A DNA stretch of 64,000 nt from Homalodisca vitripennis (taxonomy: Eukaryota > Arthropoda > Insecta > Hemiptera > Cicadellidae). Each line of letters begins with the position of its first letter. The stretch's first letter is position 1. A program made the translations under genes and the position numbers. The DNA lies in assembly GCF_021130785.1 (NCBI RefSeq), contig NC_060214.1:46251001-46315000 (forward strand). The letters run 5' to 3'. Shown here in pieces: positions 33,803-49,005 of the stretch. The notes under the pieces were generated by a model. That model saw only the letters and a list, made by a program, of their open reading frames with translations. It ran no database searches and was not told where the DNA came from.

Positions 33803-36432
33803 ATATATAGGCCTACAAGCTCACAGAAAACCGTATTAAAAATATAGCAGGATTTATTAGTTGTTGCGTATTATTCATAATTAGCTTATTTGTTTTAAGT
33901 TGGTGCCTTTCAACTCAACAAATCACATGTATAATTACGGTAAACATAACGCAACTTTTTATTACCTGATTTTTATACTGATTACTAATGATTTTTATCC
34001 TGAAACTGAAATAAAACAATGTATATTGAGAATGTAAATATATTGACTACGTATCTGATGAATTGTAAGTGAAATATCAGTCAGTACATGGGAATAATGT
34101 ATTTTGAGTTATGAATATTAACATCAATGTATGAAACGTATTACCGTGGTGATTATTGTTTAAGATAAAGAGCAATACAAAACATTATAATAAATAAATA
34201 ATTTCAATAAATCCTTCGGCCAAGGGAAGTGGACAATCTACCATCTTTGCATATATTGTAAACAGAAAATTAAACAATGGCGTAAGTATAGAATGATTAT
34301 TGATGTATATCAGCAATTTAAAACATAAAGAGGCATACTATGAAGAGACAGAGATAAATAAGGAAAGTAAGCCTTCATGAATTGTTGGAAAAACAACTAG
34401 GTACACTATTCATTAAATTATAGCGACACGTATTGCTTGTTTTAATTTTGTGAATTTGATATCATTATCATTGATTGGTTTATGGCATGACACAACTACC
34501 AGCTGGCATGGCTAGTAAGCTAAAAACTAATGCATAGTAAAATAACAGACCTTTTACTCGTACTATGAGAAAGAGACTGTTAAATGAGTCCCTTAGGGAG
34601 GTGGGGCCTTTAACGATTGTCCTGGGCAATCAACGAGTCAATAGAAGAGACTATGTTTTCATAAGTTACATAGTCAGTCTTCGATGTACTGTAAATGGTG
34701 TTGTACGGATTTGAGATACAAAATAGCAAAGTACGTATTTGGAGATTATATTAATGAAGGATGGTTCATATAGCTATTGGTTTGGATTTATAACATAGTA
34801 GGAACATAGTATAGTTCTGAAAAGTCAAGTTACAGTTGTGCTATATTGCATAATATAAAAACAGTAACCATAAACCATACAAGTTCTCAAGAATTATGTG
34901 GAATCATATCCTTGAGATTATTGTTTGTGCTGAGTTTAGCTTACGAAACCGAATTTAAATCCTGGCAAAAACATAAGGTGATTGCCATTGTTTTACGATA
35001 CTCTTCTCCGTAAATTAAAATAATGATGTTAACATCACATTACGCCCTGTTACACCTTAGTTACTAACCTTTCCTAAACTTTAAGCAGTACTAAGCTATA
35101 TTTTAGAATGCCGACTGAAACTCACTCTAATGCAAGTGACAAGTTATAAGAAAGATTTGGAGTTGGGAATAAACAATTCATAATATTAATTATTTACTTA
35201 CCCAAGCACTGTCATGGCAACACGAAACATCTCAAATTTGTTGAGATGAAGAGCTAAATCCTACATTACCTTGATGAAACTTTCCTTATACAAAAATAAA
35301 GCTTTCTGCTAAATTATAAACAAAGAAACCAAAATAAAAGATTTCTTTAGTGTTTTCCTTCATTAACTGTTATCTAATATACTCTAATATTTATGAATAT
35401 AATATATTAGAAAATTAATTTAAATAAATAAGGCAATGAAACAATCATACAATGTAATTAATATTTTCCGTACATTTTACGTTATGATAATAGAGCGTAC
35501 GAATCAATAGGAGCTTAACTGGTATCCTCTCACTTCTTGCTCTTGACAGGAACTTCCTCTTGATTGTTAGCTCTGTTTTCAAGCTATTGTGGTCTTCTCA
35601 TTTATTAACTGGTTTAAATTATAATTTATACTTTTTAAACCGTTATAATTGTCTGAGTACTAGCGAAACATATCTAAAAAGAGGCTGAATAATATGAAGC
35701 AACAATGTCTGTAAAACGAACTGGCCTACATAACTGACAAATGATATGATGCTTAATTTCTGGAACGGCAATATCTTGTTTAATAATGATGCATGTTATT
35801 CTAAAAGTTTTTTCAGATTATCAGTTTAATGTTTTTACAATGACCTTTTGTGAAATTATGATATAAGAAAGAAAGGTTTTGAAAAAAAAAACACAAAATC
35901 TAATCTCAACGCATTGTGTACAAACTTGAAGATATACACTACTTATCCCAAAGTTGTAATTTTTGATTAAAACAGGATAATTAATTTGTTTCTTAAAACT
36001 AATTAAATATAATATCTATACATATTAAGTTTATTATGTGACTTGTTTTCATTATTACCAACGGGGTTTTACCGCGTTTATTGTAGCCCGTATATCGAGA
36101 CAATGTTGCACCTGAGGCAATCCCAAAATGAAATTATCTTTAACTTTATTTATTAATCTTTGATTATATTAGATGTTACTTTTTTTGAGATTTGTTATGA
36201 TTTTACGTTTTATCAACAAAGTATCGGATATAAAAACAAAAGCACCTTAGTTTGGGTGTGTTTTTTAATTCACGTAAACACGTTGTGTTCACTTAAATCA
36301 TTTTAACTTAAAAGATAAATTTCAGAAACCTCAAATTGCACTTTGTCCTAAGAGAAATTTGGCAAGAAATTCAGGATAAGTAATGTTGGGGCTAGATCCT
36401 CGGCCTTTCAAGATTTCATTAGGAAGAATGGG
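33803..36432. other. AT-rich stretch, no gene recognised
   Basis: No supported coding region on either strand and no recognised repeat. Confidence 0.5.
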
Positions 36433-36581
<149 letters not shown>

Positions 36582-36589
36582 ATTACATA

Positions 36590-36920
36590 CATTAATCAAT
36601 TTTGTATAAATGGCAATAGCCTTATTTAATTGTTCAATAAACAGTGAATCACAAAATGTACTTGCTCTGCCGGGACTCGAACCCGGATCTCTCACTTGCC
36701 GGGTGAATGTGCTACCATTACACCACAGAGCTCTTACTTTTTAGGATTAAATTACATTGTATTTTGCCGTATCTGTCACATATGCGTTTAAATAACTAAA
36801 CTAAAATAAAATCGGAAGACCAAATACCTCTCAAACGACTTTTGTTTACATTAATCAAATTGGTATAAATGGCAATAGCCTTATTTAATTTTTCAATAAA
36901 CAGTGAATTACAATTTATGA
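36590..36920 (-). repeat. tRNA-bearing repeat unit, copy 2, with partial tandem duplication
   Basis: The 70-bp block starting CATTAATCAA at 36590 recurs at 36849, a 259-bp period (ATAAATGGCAATAGCC in both). One complete unit plus a quarter of the next is present. The tRNA-like core and inverted flanks lie in the full unit. It is homologous to 25118-25340. Confidence 0.75.
36663..36732 (-). tRNA. tRNA-like sequence or tRNA pseudogene, copy 2
   Basis: Same as the copy at 25148-25217 with three acceptor-stem changes. A and B boxes are intact. The acceptor stem pairs GCTCTG/CAGAGC. The anticodon loop CCGGCAA again lacks T33. The pairing continues outside the acceptor stem into the flanks. Confidence 0.55.
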
Positions 36921-39900
36921 TGAATGTAAAACATATATATTTAGTTTATAATTGATATCTAAAATATCAATTTAGTACCAATCAAATGTAGGTAGGAACA
37001 TAAAAAGGATCTATAATTTTCAGAATACTTTTGGGAAAAAAAATTATTTATTTTACAAGATAATTTAAATAGCAAGATAATTTTGATATCATATATTTTT
37101 TATGATATCAAAATTATTTCAGCCTTTTTAGTCTTCAACAAATTCAATGAGTTATCATATCGATTATTCGGTTAAGAAGTTTATTGGATTTTGTTGGATA
37201 GTTTATGCATCCGTTTATTGCTATATACAAAATACAAAGTTCGGTAAAGATCCATATCCACGTTTTGCTGGGCGTTATAAATTTAGCGTGATATCACGAA
37301 AGTGAACAGGCCTCAAAACTTTGCATTGAGTACTCAAGCCTTATTTTATATTCTAACATTATTTTTGTAAGAACAAAAACTATATTCATATTTCACATAA
37401 GCCCTTAAATAAGCGTTTAATAATAACAGTCTTAGGCAACATTACCATATGTGATGTAAGGCTTAATACGTGTAATAGTCCAAGCATTATAATATACGAT
37501 AACTTGGTTAGCGCTTTTTTTCTATATCATGTAAACAATCTTATAATACTTTTTCATACGATATAGCCTATTGCATACTATATGTATTGTAGTGTTTCAT
37601 ATGTCTCCTATATCTTTAGTATAACATACATTTATATGTCTTACTATATCCTCTAACTATGGTATTTTTGTCCTTATTAACATTCACTCTCAGTTTTTTG
37701 TTTGTTCTTAAAGTTATTGCAATTTATAGACGTAATTGTTTTATTTACATATTATTAATCTATTTAAGGTAATTTGTAGTAACAATCACAGTGGTAAAAT
37801 AAATTTTACTTAAATATTTGAACGTTAAATTCTTACCTATACATTTAGAAAGTTACAAGAACTATTAGATGTGTTAAAAAGATAAAATGTGCATAAAGAT
37901 ATATTGTAAATCTTAATGCAATATTAGCTTCACTTAAATGCTGATGGTTAGCGCTAGATCTAACAATATATTGCATAATATAAAAATTGGGAAACACTGA
38001 TAACCCGAGTAATTTATTTATCAATATAAATAATCACAAAATTAAAGCAACACTCAATGGATAAGTTCCTGCAACCACGTAATTCAATGAAGTTGTACAT
38101 TATTGTTGGTTTAATCGTTGTTACAAATTCATGTTATCATTTTAATTACTTATTTTGTATTCAGAGTTCCAGGAAAATTAGTAGATCTGTTTTGTACACA
38201 CAATTTTGTCCTTAGACTTGTTTTTCGAAATAATAAATTTAAAATTTATCAGACTTTACTTTTATGACAAATAAACTAGATATATTTAATACTCACATCT
38301 ACATAAATGTGTGTATATAAATTCCGTTTATAAGTGTGATATAATCGTTCCTTCAATATCACATAAGAAACTATGTAAATACACTAATAATAAAATTGAA
38401 CACCTATATGATTGTTACTAAAAATGTAAAAGAATAATTGAAGTATGTCACACCACGTTTAGAGTAACAAGCTGCCCTTAAATTACATTAAATATTTATA
38501 ATACTTGAGATTAATAGACTGACAATTGTACAGAAAAAATATTGCATCTCTCCGGCTCATAAAAGATAAATTCTATAGCTATAATTGTAGATGATCTGAA
38601 TCGCAACTGTGGACATTGAACGTCATAAAACTCATTCTTATTATGTGATAATAAAACTATTTGCATAACATAAAGTCTACATAATATGAAATCTTTCATG
38701 TGGTATGGTTGTTCAGTTAGTCTACTCGTACTACCACGCGCCCAAAGGTGAAATGGCTACTCTAAGTTTGTTTACAAATTTATTTAGACTAAGACTTTTC
38801 TTGTATAAATAATGCTAACTCAAAACAAAAATGTAAAAATTTTGCCTTACGCGCAGTCTTATCCGATGGAATGACGTTCACTATCATCGATCCCAATGTC
38901 GCCTTCATGGAACTAAATCTTCGTGCAAAATATAAACCTATAAATCGTTTCCTTCTAGAGATATCTTGGTGACAGTCAAGGGGAGACAGAAGTAAAATTA
39001 TTCTAGCCCCTTTTCTACCACCTACTTTGTCTTACATCTACCAGTGAATCAATGTATTCCTCACTCTCCCATGAGACGAGATATTTGAGTAGCGAAGGTG
39101 TTTTCACGGAAGTACCGCTAGGAAGAAGAGATGAAGACTTCAAATAGGAATTGCGTATACCCGGTGCTGCTATAAAAGAGATGAAATAAGATTACTTAAA
39201 AATCCTCTGCAGGACTTTTTGAATCACAATTATGATTTTTACTAACGCTCACATAATCATGATCTGTAGATCGTATAACCTCTTATTTTTATCATCAATC
39301 AGTAATAAATAAAATTAAATTATGCACAATTATTTATTGACTTCGAAGTCCATGACTTTACAAAGATTTAATAAAAGCTGAATACGACTATTTCCTTTCT
39401 TGGTTTATGCATGCTAAATGTATTATTAGCGTAAATGTACGTCCTGTAGGACTATAAGTGATAAAATTCATTATTTAATCGTCAATCCCTTTTTAAGATT
39501 AGAACGTTTTGAAGATTATAACTTATTTGCAGGTATTTAACTCCTTCCCCAATCTAAATATTATAAAAATTCAAAGATCTATTCTAGGGAATAGTCATAT
39601 CGCTGAGATCATTGCTTAGTTTACTATACAAATTATCACCAACAAATAAAAAGAATATTGTAATAATTCATTTACAAATAGATAACAATATTTAGTATAA
39701 TTGTATTTTTTATAATTAGTTGAACTATCGCTATGGAGTACGTAAAAAGACTACTCTGTGTCATCACATTTCGTATGATCTTTATAGGTAAGAACGATGA
39801 GTAAATTGAGCCAAAATTTTACATACAACAAGATCTAGAAAGTGTTATTTATCTTACTGATGACTTCAAGCTGATATTGATGAGTTAAATACTGTTGACA

Positions 39901-40179
39901 CTGGCCAACGTCAAGCCTCTTTTAAGATACGATTAATCACATCACTATTACTATTATTTATTACCTCCTCAAATACTAATGTGTAGTTAAGGATCTAAAT
40001 TTAAGTCCTTGATAAAATGTCATTATGGAAAATAAATGATTATAAAGTGTACAAGAAATATCAAAGTTTGCTCTATCTATATGTTACAATAGTAGAACAC
40101 AAAAATTTCAACAAATTGAATTTTTAAATTTTGAGTTGAAATGCTCTTAAAATTAATGCTATTATCTTAAATTTCAAAT
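36921..40179. other. AT-rich stretch, no gene recognised
   Basis: A moderately GC-rich patch at 38730-39190 has no supported open frame. Nothing else is identified. Confidence 0.5.
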
Positions 40180-41110
40180 AACTTCGTACCATTAAACACT
40201 GTCTCTTACAAACAACTATACTGGCCACCCCTCCTCGCGGGTTAGCAATATTGTCGGCCTCGCTCAGTGGAGAAGGGCGTGAGTATTGGTAGAACGCCAG
40301 GACAATAAAACCAAGTTCTTGCGCAGTGACAGAGGACTACTGAGATTGACGGATACCCAGATGGTTACGGTTTGCTCGGTAATAAGGGCGCCACTTGTTG
40401 ATGGGGTGTGATAGTCGCAGGTCTCCAACAAGGAAACAGTTTCCTGCCCTCAGGTATGCTCAATCGAGACCACTACCATTGCACGCAAGAACTATTAGGT
40501 TTACGACACTAAGCCTTAGGTACTTAAATTAGCTACAGATTTCGGTTGATTATTTTCTAATAGTAAGTTGCAAGGTCTCTAATTAAAATATCAGGCAATT
40601 AGAAATTAAAACCAATATTTCACATTTTTCATTCTGTATTGCCTATTTCTCTCATAGTGCTAAGGTCTTAAACTAAATAAACAAATATTTATTTAACTTA
40701 ACTTAAACTTAACTCGTTTGGCCAATTGAAATAAGAATACGAAAAATTATTACGGTAGGAGCGCTCCGATTACTAATACAAAAATTACAGTGGCCAAAAT
40801 CATGATGACCATATTCCTGAACTACAAAATTACAAAACAATAATTCACATGTATACATAATGGCTAGACATTAAATTATGTTGAGTCCCATTTGTCAAAG
40901 TTCGGAACTAGATCCACCCTGATGCAGTTATTCAGGCCTAGTCCGATAGGTAGAGGCTCCACAATGACATTGACATAGTTAGTCCGACCTCCCAGGGGAG
41001 CACGATGGAATAGTAGTGTAAAGTCTACTCACCAACTGGGGCGGGACCCAAAACACACCCCGAGCCGTCGATTGTATCGTCGTCCGTGCAATCCAATATT
41101 GAAAACTTTA
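40180..41110 (-). repeat. GC-richer repeat-like block, possible LINE 3' region
   Basis: Two GC-rich segments (40220-40500 and 40900-41100) in AT-rich DNA. On the minus strand the second reads like a LINE 3' untranslated end (GTGCTCCCCTGGGAGGTCGG, then AT-rich, ending AAATAAATATTTG near 40680). There is no intact open frame. This is an impression from style only. Confidence 0.25.
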
Positions 41111-41383
41111 ATTTCATAAAGTCAGTTTTATTCATTTTCTGCGGCTCATTGAAATCAGTAAACACTGCTTATCCTAAATCATGGAAACAATGTCAATCTT
41201 AACTTTAAAAGAAACCAGCTGACTAAAACAAGCAACATCTGTCACTATTTTTGGTGTGTCTAACATACTCGTATTTAGCTTACAGCGGCCAGTAAAAATG
41301 TAAAGAAACGTTTAATGTATAAACATAAGTACATTAAAAAAGCGCAGAAATCTGCCAATTACAATGATATACAATATTGGTCC

Positions 41384-42423
41384 TTAACCCCTCCACCTGG
41401 CAGTCATTTTTTCCCGTAGTGGCGGCATGTTTTCGAGCCTCGTGCAAGGGTTTTTTTTTTATTTATTAAAATATAAATTAAAAGTAATATATATATAGAA
41501 GTATATATTTTTGTGTTCAGAATTAAACACATAATAATATTAGTATTTAAATTTGGCCTTTAAAAAAATGTTGACTAAACATTTTGTTTCCATGAAATTC
41601 AAAATTTACATTTTTATTTTTTTTAATTTGGGGGGGGACCAATACCTAGCAAACCAAGTTTTAGTAAGAAAACTATTAAAAGTGAGATATCCATTTTGTG
41701 TCAAATTTATTCTAGTTTCAGAAACACATAAGCATTATACAAATTTATGAAACTATAATAAACACTATATAACAAAAAGCAGCGATGCGCATAAATTGTG
41801 AAAATAGGGTGTATATGTAAGAGTTTGATAATAAAATTTTACTAATACAGTTTTAACTTCAATACATGTTTATATTGCATATTGTATTACTCAGAATGAA
41901 GTAAAACTATACAGCAGTAGTAAAATAAATTCCATAACTTTTTTTTTTGAAGAGTCGAATAATCATTTCATTTTGTCATTACTCAAAACTTTTGCGAAAA
42001 ATTTTCGAGAAATTTATTTATTCTAAAATATATTTTATTTGCACTACTGCAATATTTAAAAATTCACCACACACTAAACACAACACTAAAACACAAATAA
42101 ACTACTAAAAACTTACTAATAAACACGATTCGTCACATCAACAACTCAGACGGCATCGACAACATGGCGGTCACATCTTTTACGTTCCAAAACTACGAAC
42201 TTGGTACGTTGCAACTAAAATACAAAGAGGAATAAAACTATAGTATTCCTTAGGCTTTTTTTCCCGTATCCAATGGTGCATGAATCGAATCGATACGATT
42301 GCCGTAATATACTGTAATGAGTGATTATGCAAGGGAATGTTTGTTCATCAAAATTTTGATGAACAACAATCAACTATTGGTTGTGTCAATCAAAATTTTG
42401 ATGAAAAACAGTTGGAGGGTTAA
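41384..42423. mobile_element. piggyBac-like non-autonomous element with TTAA target duplication
   Basis: TTAA at 41384-41387 and 42420-42423 flank a 1,032-bp unit. Its ends are inverted: left CCCCTCCACCTG, right (complement) CCCTCCAACTG. TTAA duplication and CCC-starting ends are the hallmark of the piggyBac superfamily. There is no transposase; a 65-codon plus-strand frame at 41553-41750 has no family signature. The right end carries palindromes: a perfect 26-bp one at 42341-42366 and ATCAAAATTTTGAT at 42389-42402. Confidence 0.7.
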
Positions 42424-45400
42424 ACACAAAGCATAATTATTCTGACACAGAAAAAATTAATTACGATTGTTCTTACTTAAACTAATTAATTACAATAATT
42501 ATAGTAGTAAAGTGTATTGAAGTATTAACATAACGCATTAATGTATGCACTTTCACGGCAATGGTAGGTATAAATTTCATGACAACTGCCTTTACATTAT
42601 TCTGAGTAAAACTAAATAATATAAAAACATTAGGACATAAAGTTACCGATTCAATTATTTATAGAGCACTTAACAAGTTTAGTAAGGAAATTTATGAGAG
42701 ACGATGCAATTGTTACGAAATAATATCTCGGCCTAATTATGTACAATTTACAGAAACAATTTGTGGTTACAGTATTTGACACTATGAACACGTATTTACA
42801 ACTATTTATCTCCGTGAACTATTAAAAGACTAGATTAGTATTAATTTATTACAGATAACGTATTAATTTCCTACGTTTATCGACAGGACTTGACAAATCT
42901 TACTACGAGGCCCAAGGCTTAGTTTACCCTAGATATTTAATTCTGTAAAGACAAAAATTATTATACTGAAATTTTACTAACTGACATACGCAAGCGACAA
43001 AATATCAATGGCATGGTAATGGCTCACCTTAGCCTAACTCCTTTATTTGAACAGCTGATTGGCGTCTAATCAGTGGACCGTTCTGTTAATTGCAGCAACA
43101 ATGAATGCGCGCTTTCTTCATTTGGATGTAAAATTTCGTTATGTAGAGTGATCAGTTCTACATAACAATTGCTCAGGTAAAACAGAAAAGTACACGTCAC
43201 AATACCTAGTAAAATACTTTCACTATTGCGATCTTGCTATTAAGTGCTTATACACGTTCTCTGGTTATTGCCAGAAAAAACCCTATCTGAGAAGAAGGGA
43301 TTTTATAGTATTGACAACCATAAGCCATTTTTTTATTAGTGTATGTCTTAATTCATTATTAAGCTTTGATAATAAGAATGTCTTCATTTCCTCTTCTCTG
43401 CCAGATTTACAAAATATCTGAAGTTTTAAAAAAATATTAGGTTTTTGGTTTTGACATTAAATAATACACGTAGGAATATATTTCTATGGTTTATATAATA
43501 AAATAATTCTTAGTGGTTTTACCGTTTTTTCTATTTATTTTTATTCGTAAAGTAAACTGTGTGGCCTGTTTTTTTTTAATTACGGTTGTGTAAATTCCTG
43601 CCATTGCAGCCTAATGCACGCCATTTTACAGGAAATTGGAAAAATAAAACGAGGACACTTGGAGAGGAAAACTTCCAGATCATCCTTGCAGAAATGATGA
43701 ATGATTACTTACGTCAATTATACAATTAGATTGTTTTTATCATCAAAGGATGAAAAGACAAGAATTTTAAATTTTTGTTGAGATTTTGTTTCGTTATTCC
43801 AAGTTAAATCTTCCTTTTGATCGTACGTTTTGCTTATCATTATAATTGAACGCTCGTTAAGTTTTTAAGATTTGATAAAATTTCAACAAGATCTTGCATT
43901 TTATAAACGATTTATACATTAGCTACTATTCTTTCCAAAATGTATTACCAAGAAATATGAGAGAATTAATAAAAGGACTTTATTTATATTAACTGAGCCT
44001 AAACAATACTTTGACTGGGCTTTTTGACTAAACGTAAATATCCGATCTTGTACAATTGAGAATAACACTTAAATAACTCATTAGGGTAGTAAGAGGAACA
44101 TGGTTCACAAAAATATTCTCTTCAGTATCGGTTTATACTTCCAGTTGAACGTACACTGAGTACAGCCAAAACCGACTTGTCGTTTATATTTAGGTATCCC
44201 TCTGGATGTTTAGAAGTGGCACATCACGAATCGCAAATATCGTAATAAAGGCGAGGTCCGTTATAGTACTATATTGGTAAGGTTAGTTAACACTATTTAT
44301 TAGGTAACAACCATTTAAAAAATGTATTATTTTGTATTTTAAAAACACAATCCGAATGATTAATTAACTTTAAATACATATTAACTATAATGCGCATCAT
44401 TACATCAGTTTCATTAGAACTCAATTATGTTGAGCGCAAACTTGACTGTGTTTTGGTACTATTTAAATATAAATCCCCCCGGCTAATTACGGTCACTAAA
44501 ATATACTAATTATTATCATGACATGCGTGGTATTATAGTTCAGGTAATTATATTGAGCTTAGCTAAATATTAGGTTGCCATTGAAAGTAGATATGTTTTT
44601 AGAGATTAGTCATCGTTATATGTACAAACTGTATAAAACGACGTGCAAGAATTGAAATGTATTCTCTTTATCAAGTGAGAAGACAATTAGTACATAATAG
44701 TTACAACGTGCGGCAATGGAGTGTCACTAACAAAATTTAAAAAATAAAAAAAAGAAAATACATAGAAAACAGCAGAAAAGTGCTTTGAATCGATACAGGA
44801 GAAAATTGACCAAGGCGTTGACTCTGGGCATAATGCACGTAACGAGCTCAAGAAGTCATGAGCACAAACTCATATTACAGGCGCACAGCCGGAAGTGGGA
44901 CGTTTTCACAATAGTGTCTTACCTTCATCCGTGCTTTTGTGCTCTTAGCCTCTCGTGCTCGTGACATACATCCTGTGCAGTAGTAACGCCTGGGTTTATT
45001 TTCACGATTCTGTAGTTCTACATACAGTTTTCTTTAAATTTATTTTCTTTTTATTTTATGTTTTTTTTGTTTTAATTCACAGTCAAGTTGTAAACGTTAT
45101 ATAATAATTTTTCTCCCTTGTGACGAATACAGTAGATTTCAATAATCAAAAATTTTTGGGTTGTTAAACATTTTGTAACATATTACGATAGCAAATGTGT
45201 GAATCCCTATTATCCATTATACTTTTTATCACCTATATCAAACTTTATGCAGAGAAGATAGATATTGTTATCAGTACGTTATTATTTTGCCATAATATTG
45301 TTCTACCTTTCATGAAAGATCTAGTACCGTTACTTTGAATTCTAAGAATACAATATTACTGTACTATTTATTTATTATTAATATATTTTTATGATTATAA

Positions 45401-48400
45401 TATGAAATGTATAATAATGATCGGACAGTTTCTTCTCCGTATATGCTACCGTAAAAATAACCTCATAGACAAAGGGAGAACATATAAGGAACAAAAATTA
45501 CACAAGTTTAGGATGAGGCCATTTTTACCTATACCTCTTGAAACTGTGAACATCGCTGTAATTGAGTGAGACACACTCTCAATCCGCTGCATAGGAGGTA
45601 GAGGCCAAAATCTATTCTAAGTCGTTCTTAGAGATTATTAGTGCTTAGGTATTAATAGATAACAAGTAAATTAATATAAGTAATAATACACTGAAAATTT
45701 TACTAAATATTTAGGTGATATTAGCATACGATGTTTTATAATCTTGTAATTTTTGTGACTATTTGTAATATTTTTCAATAGGAACCAAGAGTATCATAAA
45801 ATACAAAAAATAAAATCGATAATATAGTTCGCGTATAGATGAATGACATAAGTTCATTCCAACACCCTATACACTGGTTTTAGTTCAATCAAAAATATAC
45901 TACAAAGAATCGTAAAGTTTGCTTTCGAATGTACTACAATGTAAAACAGTCTGGATGTTTTATTTATTTCACTGCTGCACTTTTCGCAAAAGTACTGTTA
46001 CAGGAAAAAAATACTTTACCATATTTAAACCACGAAAAGTGAACACTAAAAATTTTTTTTTATGTATTGACTTGTAACATTTCATATCCTCGAAATAATT
46101 GTTACCATGATTCTTGCAAAAAATAAGAAAAACAACTTGCGTCTATTACAGTAAATCACATACCTATTATGGATATTGTTGCCGAGATAATAATTCGATG
46201 GTGCCTTTGGAGTTATTAAAGGGCACTAATCTGGATTAAAGTACAAAATTCACGATTGCATGTAAACAATGGTTTATACAATATTTCACTACTGAAAAGA
46301 ATGACATAGAGTGGGGACTTCAGGATCAATGATATTTGCACAAAAAATCCTACTACAATGTAGAAATTTGACAGTAGACAGAGTTTACTACTATTTAATA
46401 ATTTATCAACAACCCAAATCTGATATTATTGAAAAAAAAAACCGCGTGTTTCATGATTATAACTTTAAATTTTGGCGAACTAAATACAAGACTCTAGACT
46501 AAAAAATAGTTTAAAAATCTATAGTATTAATCAGGAATTATATTTTGAATTCAAAACTAAAATTCATCTCTCATTGAATATTCCATAATTTGGTTTACAC
46601 CTTGTTAATTTGGTGCAAAATAACTGAAATTAAATGTTACTACACAATATTCTTGTGTTAAAAATTAACCATGAAGTTATGTCTGATAGAAACTGCAAGG
46701 ACTTCACAATTTTACCATTAGCAGTTTTATTTTATCCCTGATAAAGCAACGCATAAATTATCTTACCTATAATTTTAAATCGAGGATAATAATTTATATG
46801 CGGAGCATATTAGAACAAAAGGGATTTTCCCAGTGTATACCGTTACTAACAGGCTTATTTCAATATTACTGGTGAGTACTCAAATTAAGGAACATGTAAT
46901 ATACCTAGATTTAACCACCGATCTTGAAAAAATTGGATTTTTTTATAAATTGTATATTATATAATACAACTACTACTACTTGAAAATATTTTATGTATAG
47001 AATCAACACCTTTACTGAGTAAAAACTATATTTATTATTCAGATTGTGCTAAAAACGTATTTTAAAATTGTATACACTTCGGAATAAAATTCAATGAAAC
47101 ATATAATGTACTTAGCCAAGGTAATAACAGTAACATCACACAAATATATTCTAGTATAAGTCTTAATATTCTAGACACGCGACCCAAATACAATGTGGTT
47201 CAGGCTTGATGATAACTTATCTTTACTACCTATGACTTTGAAATATTATTTCTAAAATATCTTACATTTACACTTTATTGTATCTTCGATTAAAGGCAAG
47301 CCGTTTTTAAGGCTTTTTTGTTAGATAAATTTAAACCATACAATTTAACGATAATTATTCTACACTGACTCTTCATCGATCTAGAATGGTTAGATTAAGG
47401 AACTTTAGTTAAATCCAAAGTGTTAACTTCTAATGGAAATCCACCTGGCGACAAACCAGACTTGGCATTATTCCAAACCTTTAGCAATGCCAGAAATTGA
47501 ACCACAAGACATTACAGAGAGAAGCAAGGATGAGAAAGACTTAAGAGAAGTACTTTGCTCGTAACTAGTTTGATTAGGTTTCGGTAACTTATATTGAATT
47601 GGTATAGAATATGTCATTTACAGTTGGAATATGTTTTTATTATTATTATATTTGATTATTATAGATATATAAAGTAAATTATTTAGTAGTTAATAATTAT
47701 AAAACTTGGTATGAGTAGAATTTCATGGATGAATCAACAGTGACTTCATCCTTAATATCTATTTATTTATTAAAAAGATGGGTTAATTCTTTAACAATAA
47801 ATACAATCTATTTGAAAAGAAAGCGTCTATTTAATAAATAAGCTAACTTATAGATATTCTTTAGACTAGGAACTGTCAAGTAAAGTAGAAAAACCGCTAT
47901 TATAAATTACCCTAACAATTGCTAATATTCTTGTTGACCATGCACTAACCACAGGATGGGCAATATCCCCTTTGCTATCTTTGTTATTCGTGTTTGTCCC
48001 TATTTAGCTTAACTTTTGTGCAGGGTTGTTGAAATTTCTTTAACGGTAATTACCTTTTTTTATCGATATAACGTTTTTAACTAGCTTATTGTGCAATCTA
48101 TATTGGGAAAAATGAAGTGGTCTATTACAAAACACGGTTCTCACAAAGTATATTACCGCATTATAACTGCCGTAATTTATGCGACTGATGAACCATAACC
48201 GCAGTGACCTTTACCCAATGTATTTAATAAGAATGTAAAGTAATTACGCATTTTAAGTCTTTTATTACATTTACACATGACTTTAACATGAGTCGTTTAA
48301 AATTTAGTTTTATAATACCAATTGGAGTTATCATATTTAATTGTATTAGTTACACAAAAATAAATCATTCATACGGAGTAAGTATGCTGAGGTCCGGTGA

Positions 48401-49003
48401 TTATTTAAATTAGTTTTGAAATCCGTAACTTGGGCTTCACCAGGTAAATTTTTTTTTATATTTACCACCTGAGCTACTTTTGCTTCCCACTACACAGGAT
48501 TGTCTCAGAACCAACTCTTTACTTGCTTCAAATGTATAGCATTAGATGAGTTACCTCTTAGTAACTAATAAAATCAAAGTTATCATTCACTTCTTTATTT
48601 CATAAGCCTGAAATGGTAACATCAATCAGAGATTTGAACTCTAAGATTAAGAAGCATCAAGAAAATTAAATCTATGGTAACCCAATGTAAGGTATTGTAA
48701 GAAATAATTTGTGTACGTCAAGCGTCTTCAGTTTCGTATCTATACGTGTGGTACAAAATTAAAAGCTAAGTAGAGTAAACAAGAGTTATGTCTTTCTTTT
48801 ATATATGACACATACCTGGAACGCGAGACTTTTAAATTATTTTCATTTTCCTCACAAAAGTATGCATTATTGTTTTTTTGTGCTGTGAGAAAATATTTTT
48901 TCTTCAATTGGGTTCTGTACTAAAAGTGTATTATGTCACACGTTATCAACATAATTAGGATATAAGGACATCTTTGTGAATATTTATAATAAAAATCGTT
49001 GAC

Positions 49004-49005
<2 letters not shown>
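42424..49005. other. AT-rich stretch, no gene recognised
   Basis: Short GC-richer patches (43040-43110, 44820-45000, 47430-47565) lack splice-bounded coding evidence. The open frame at 46311-46502 has no family signature. Confidence 0.5.

Noticed and set aside
47433..47564. 43-codon plus-strand frame with coding-like composition
   Set aside because: No family, no splice sites in frame and too short to support.
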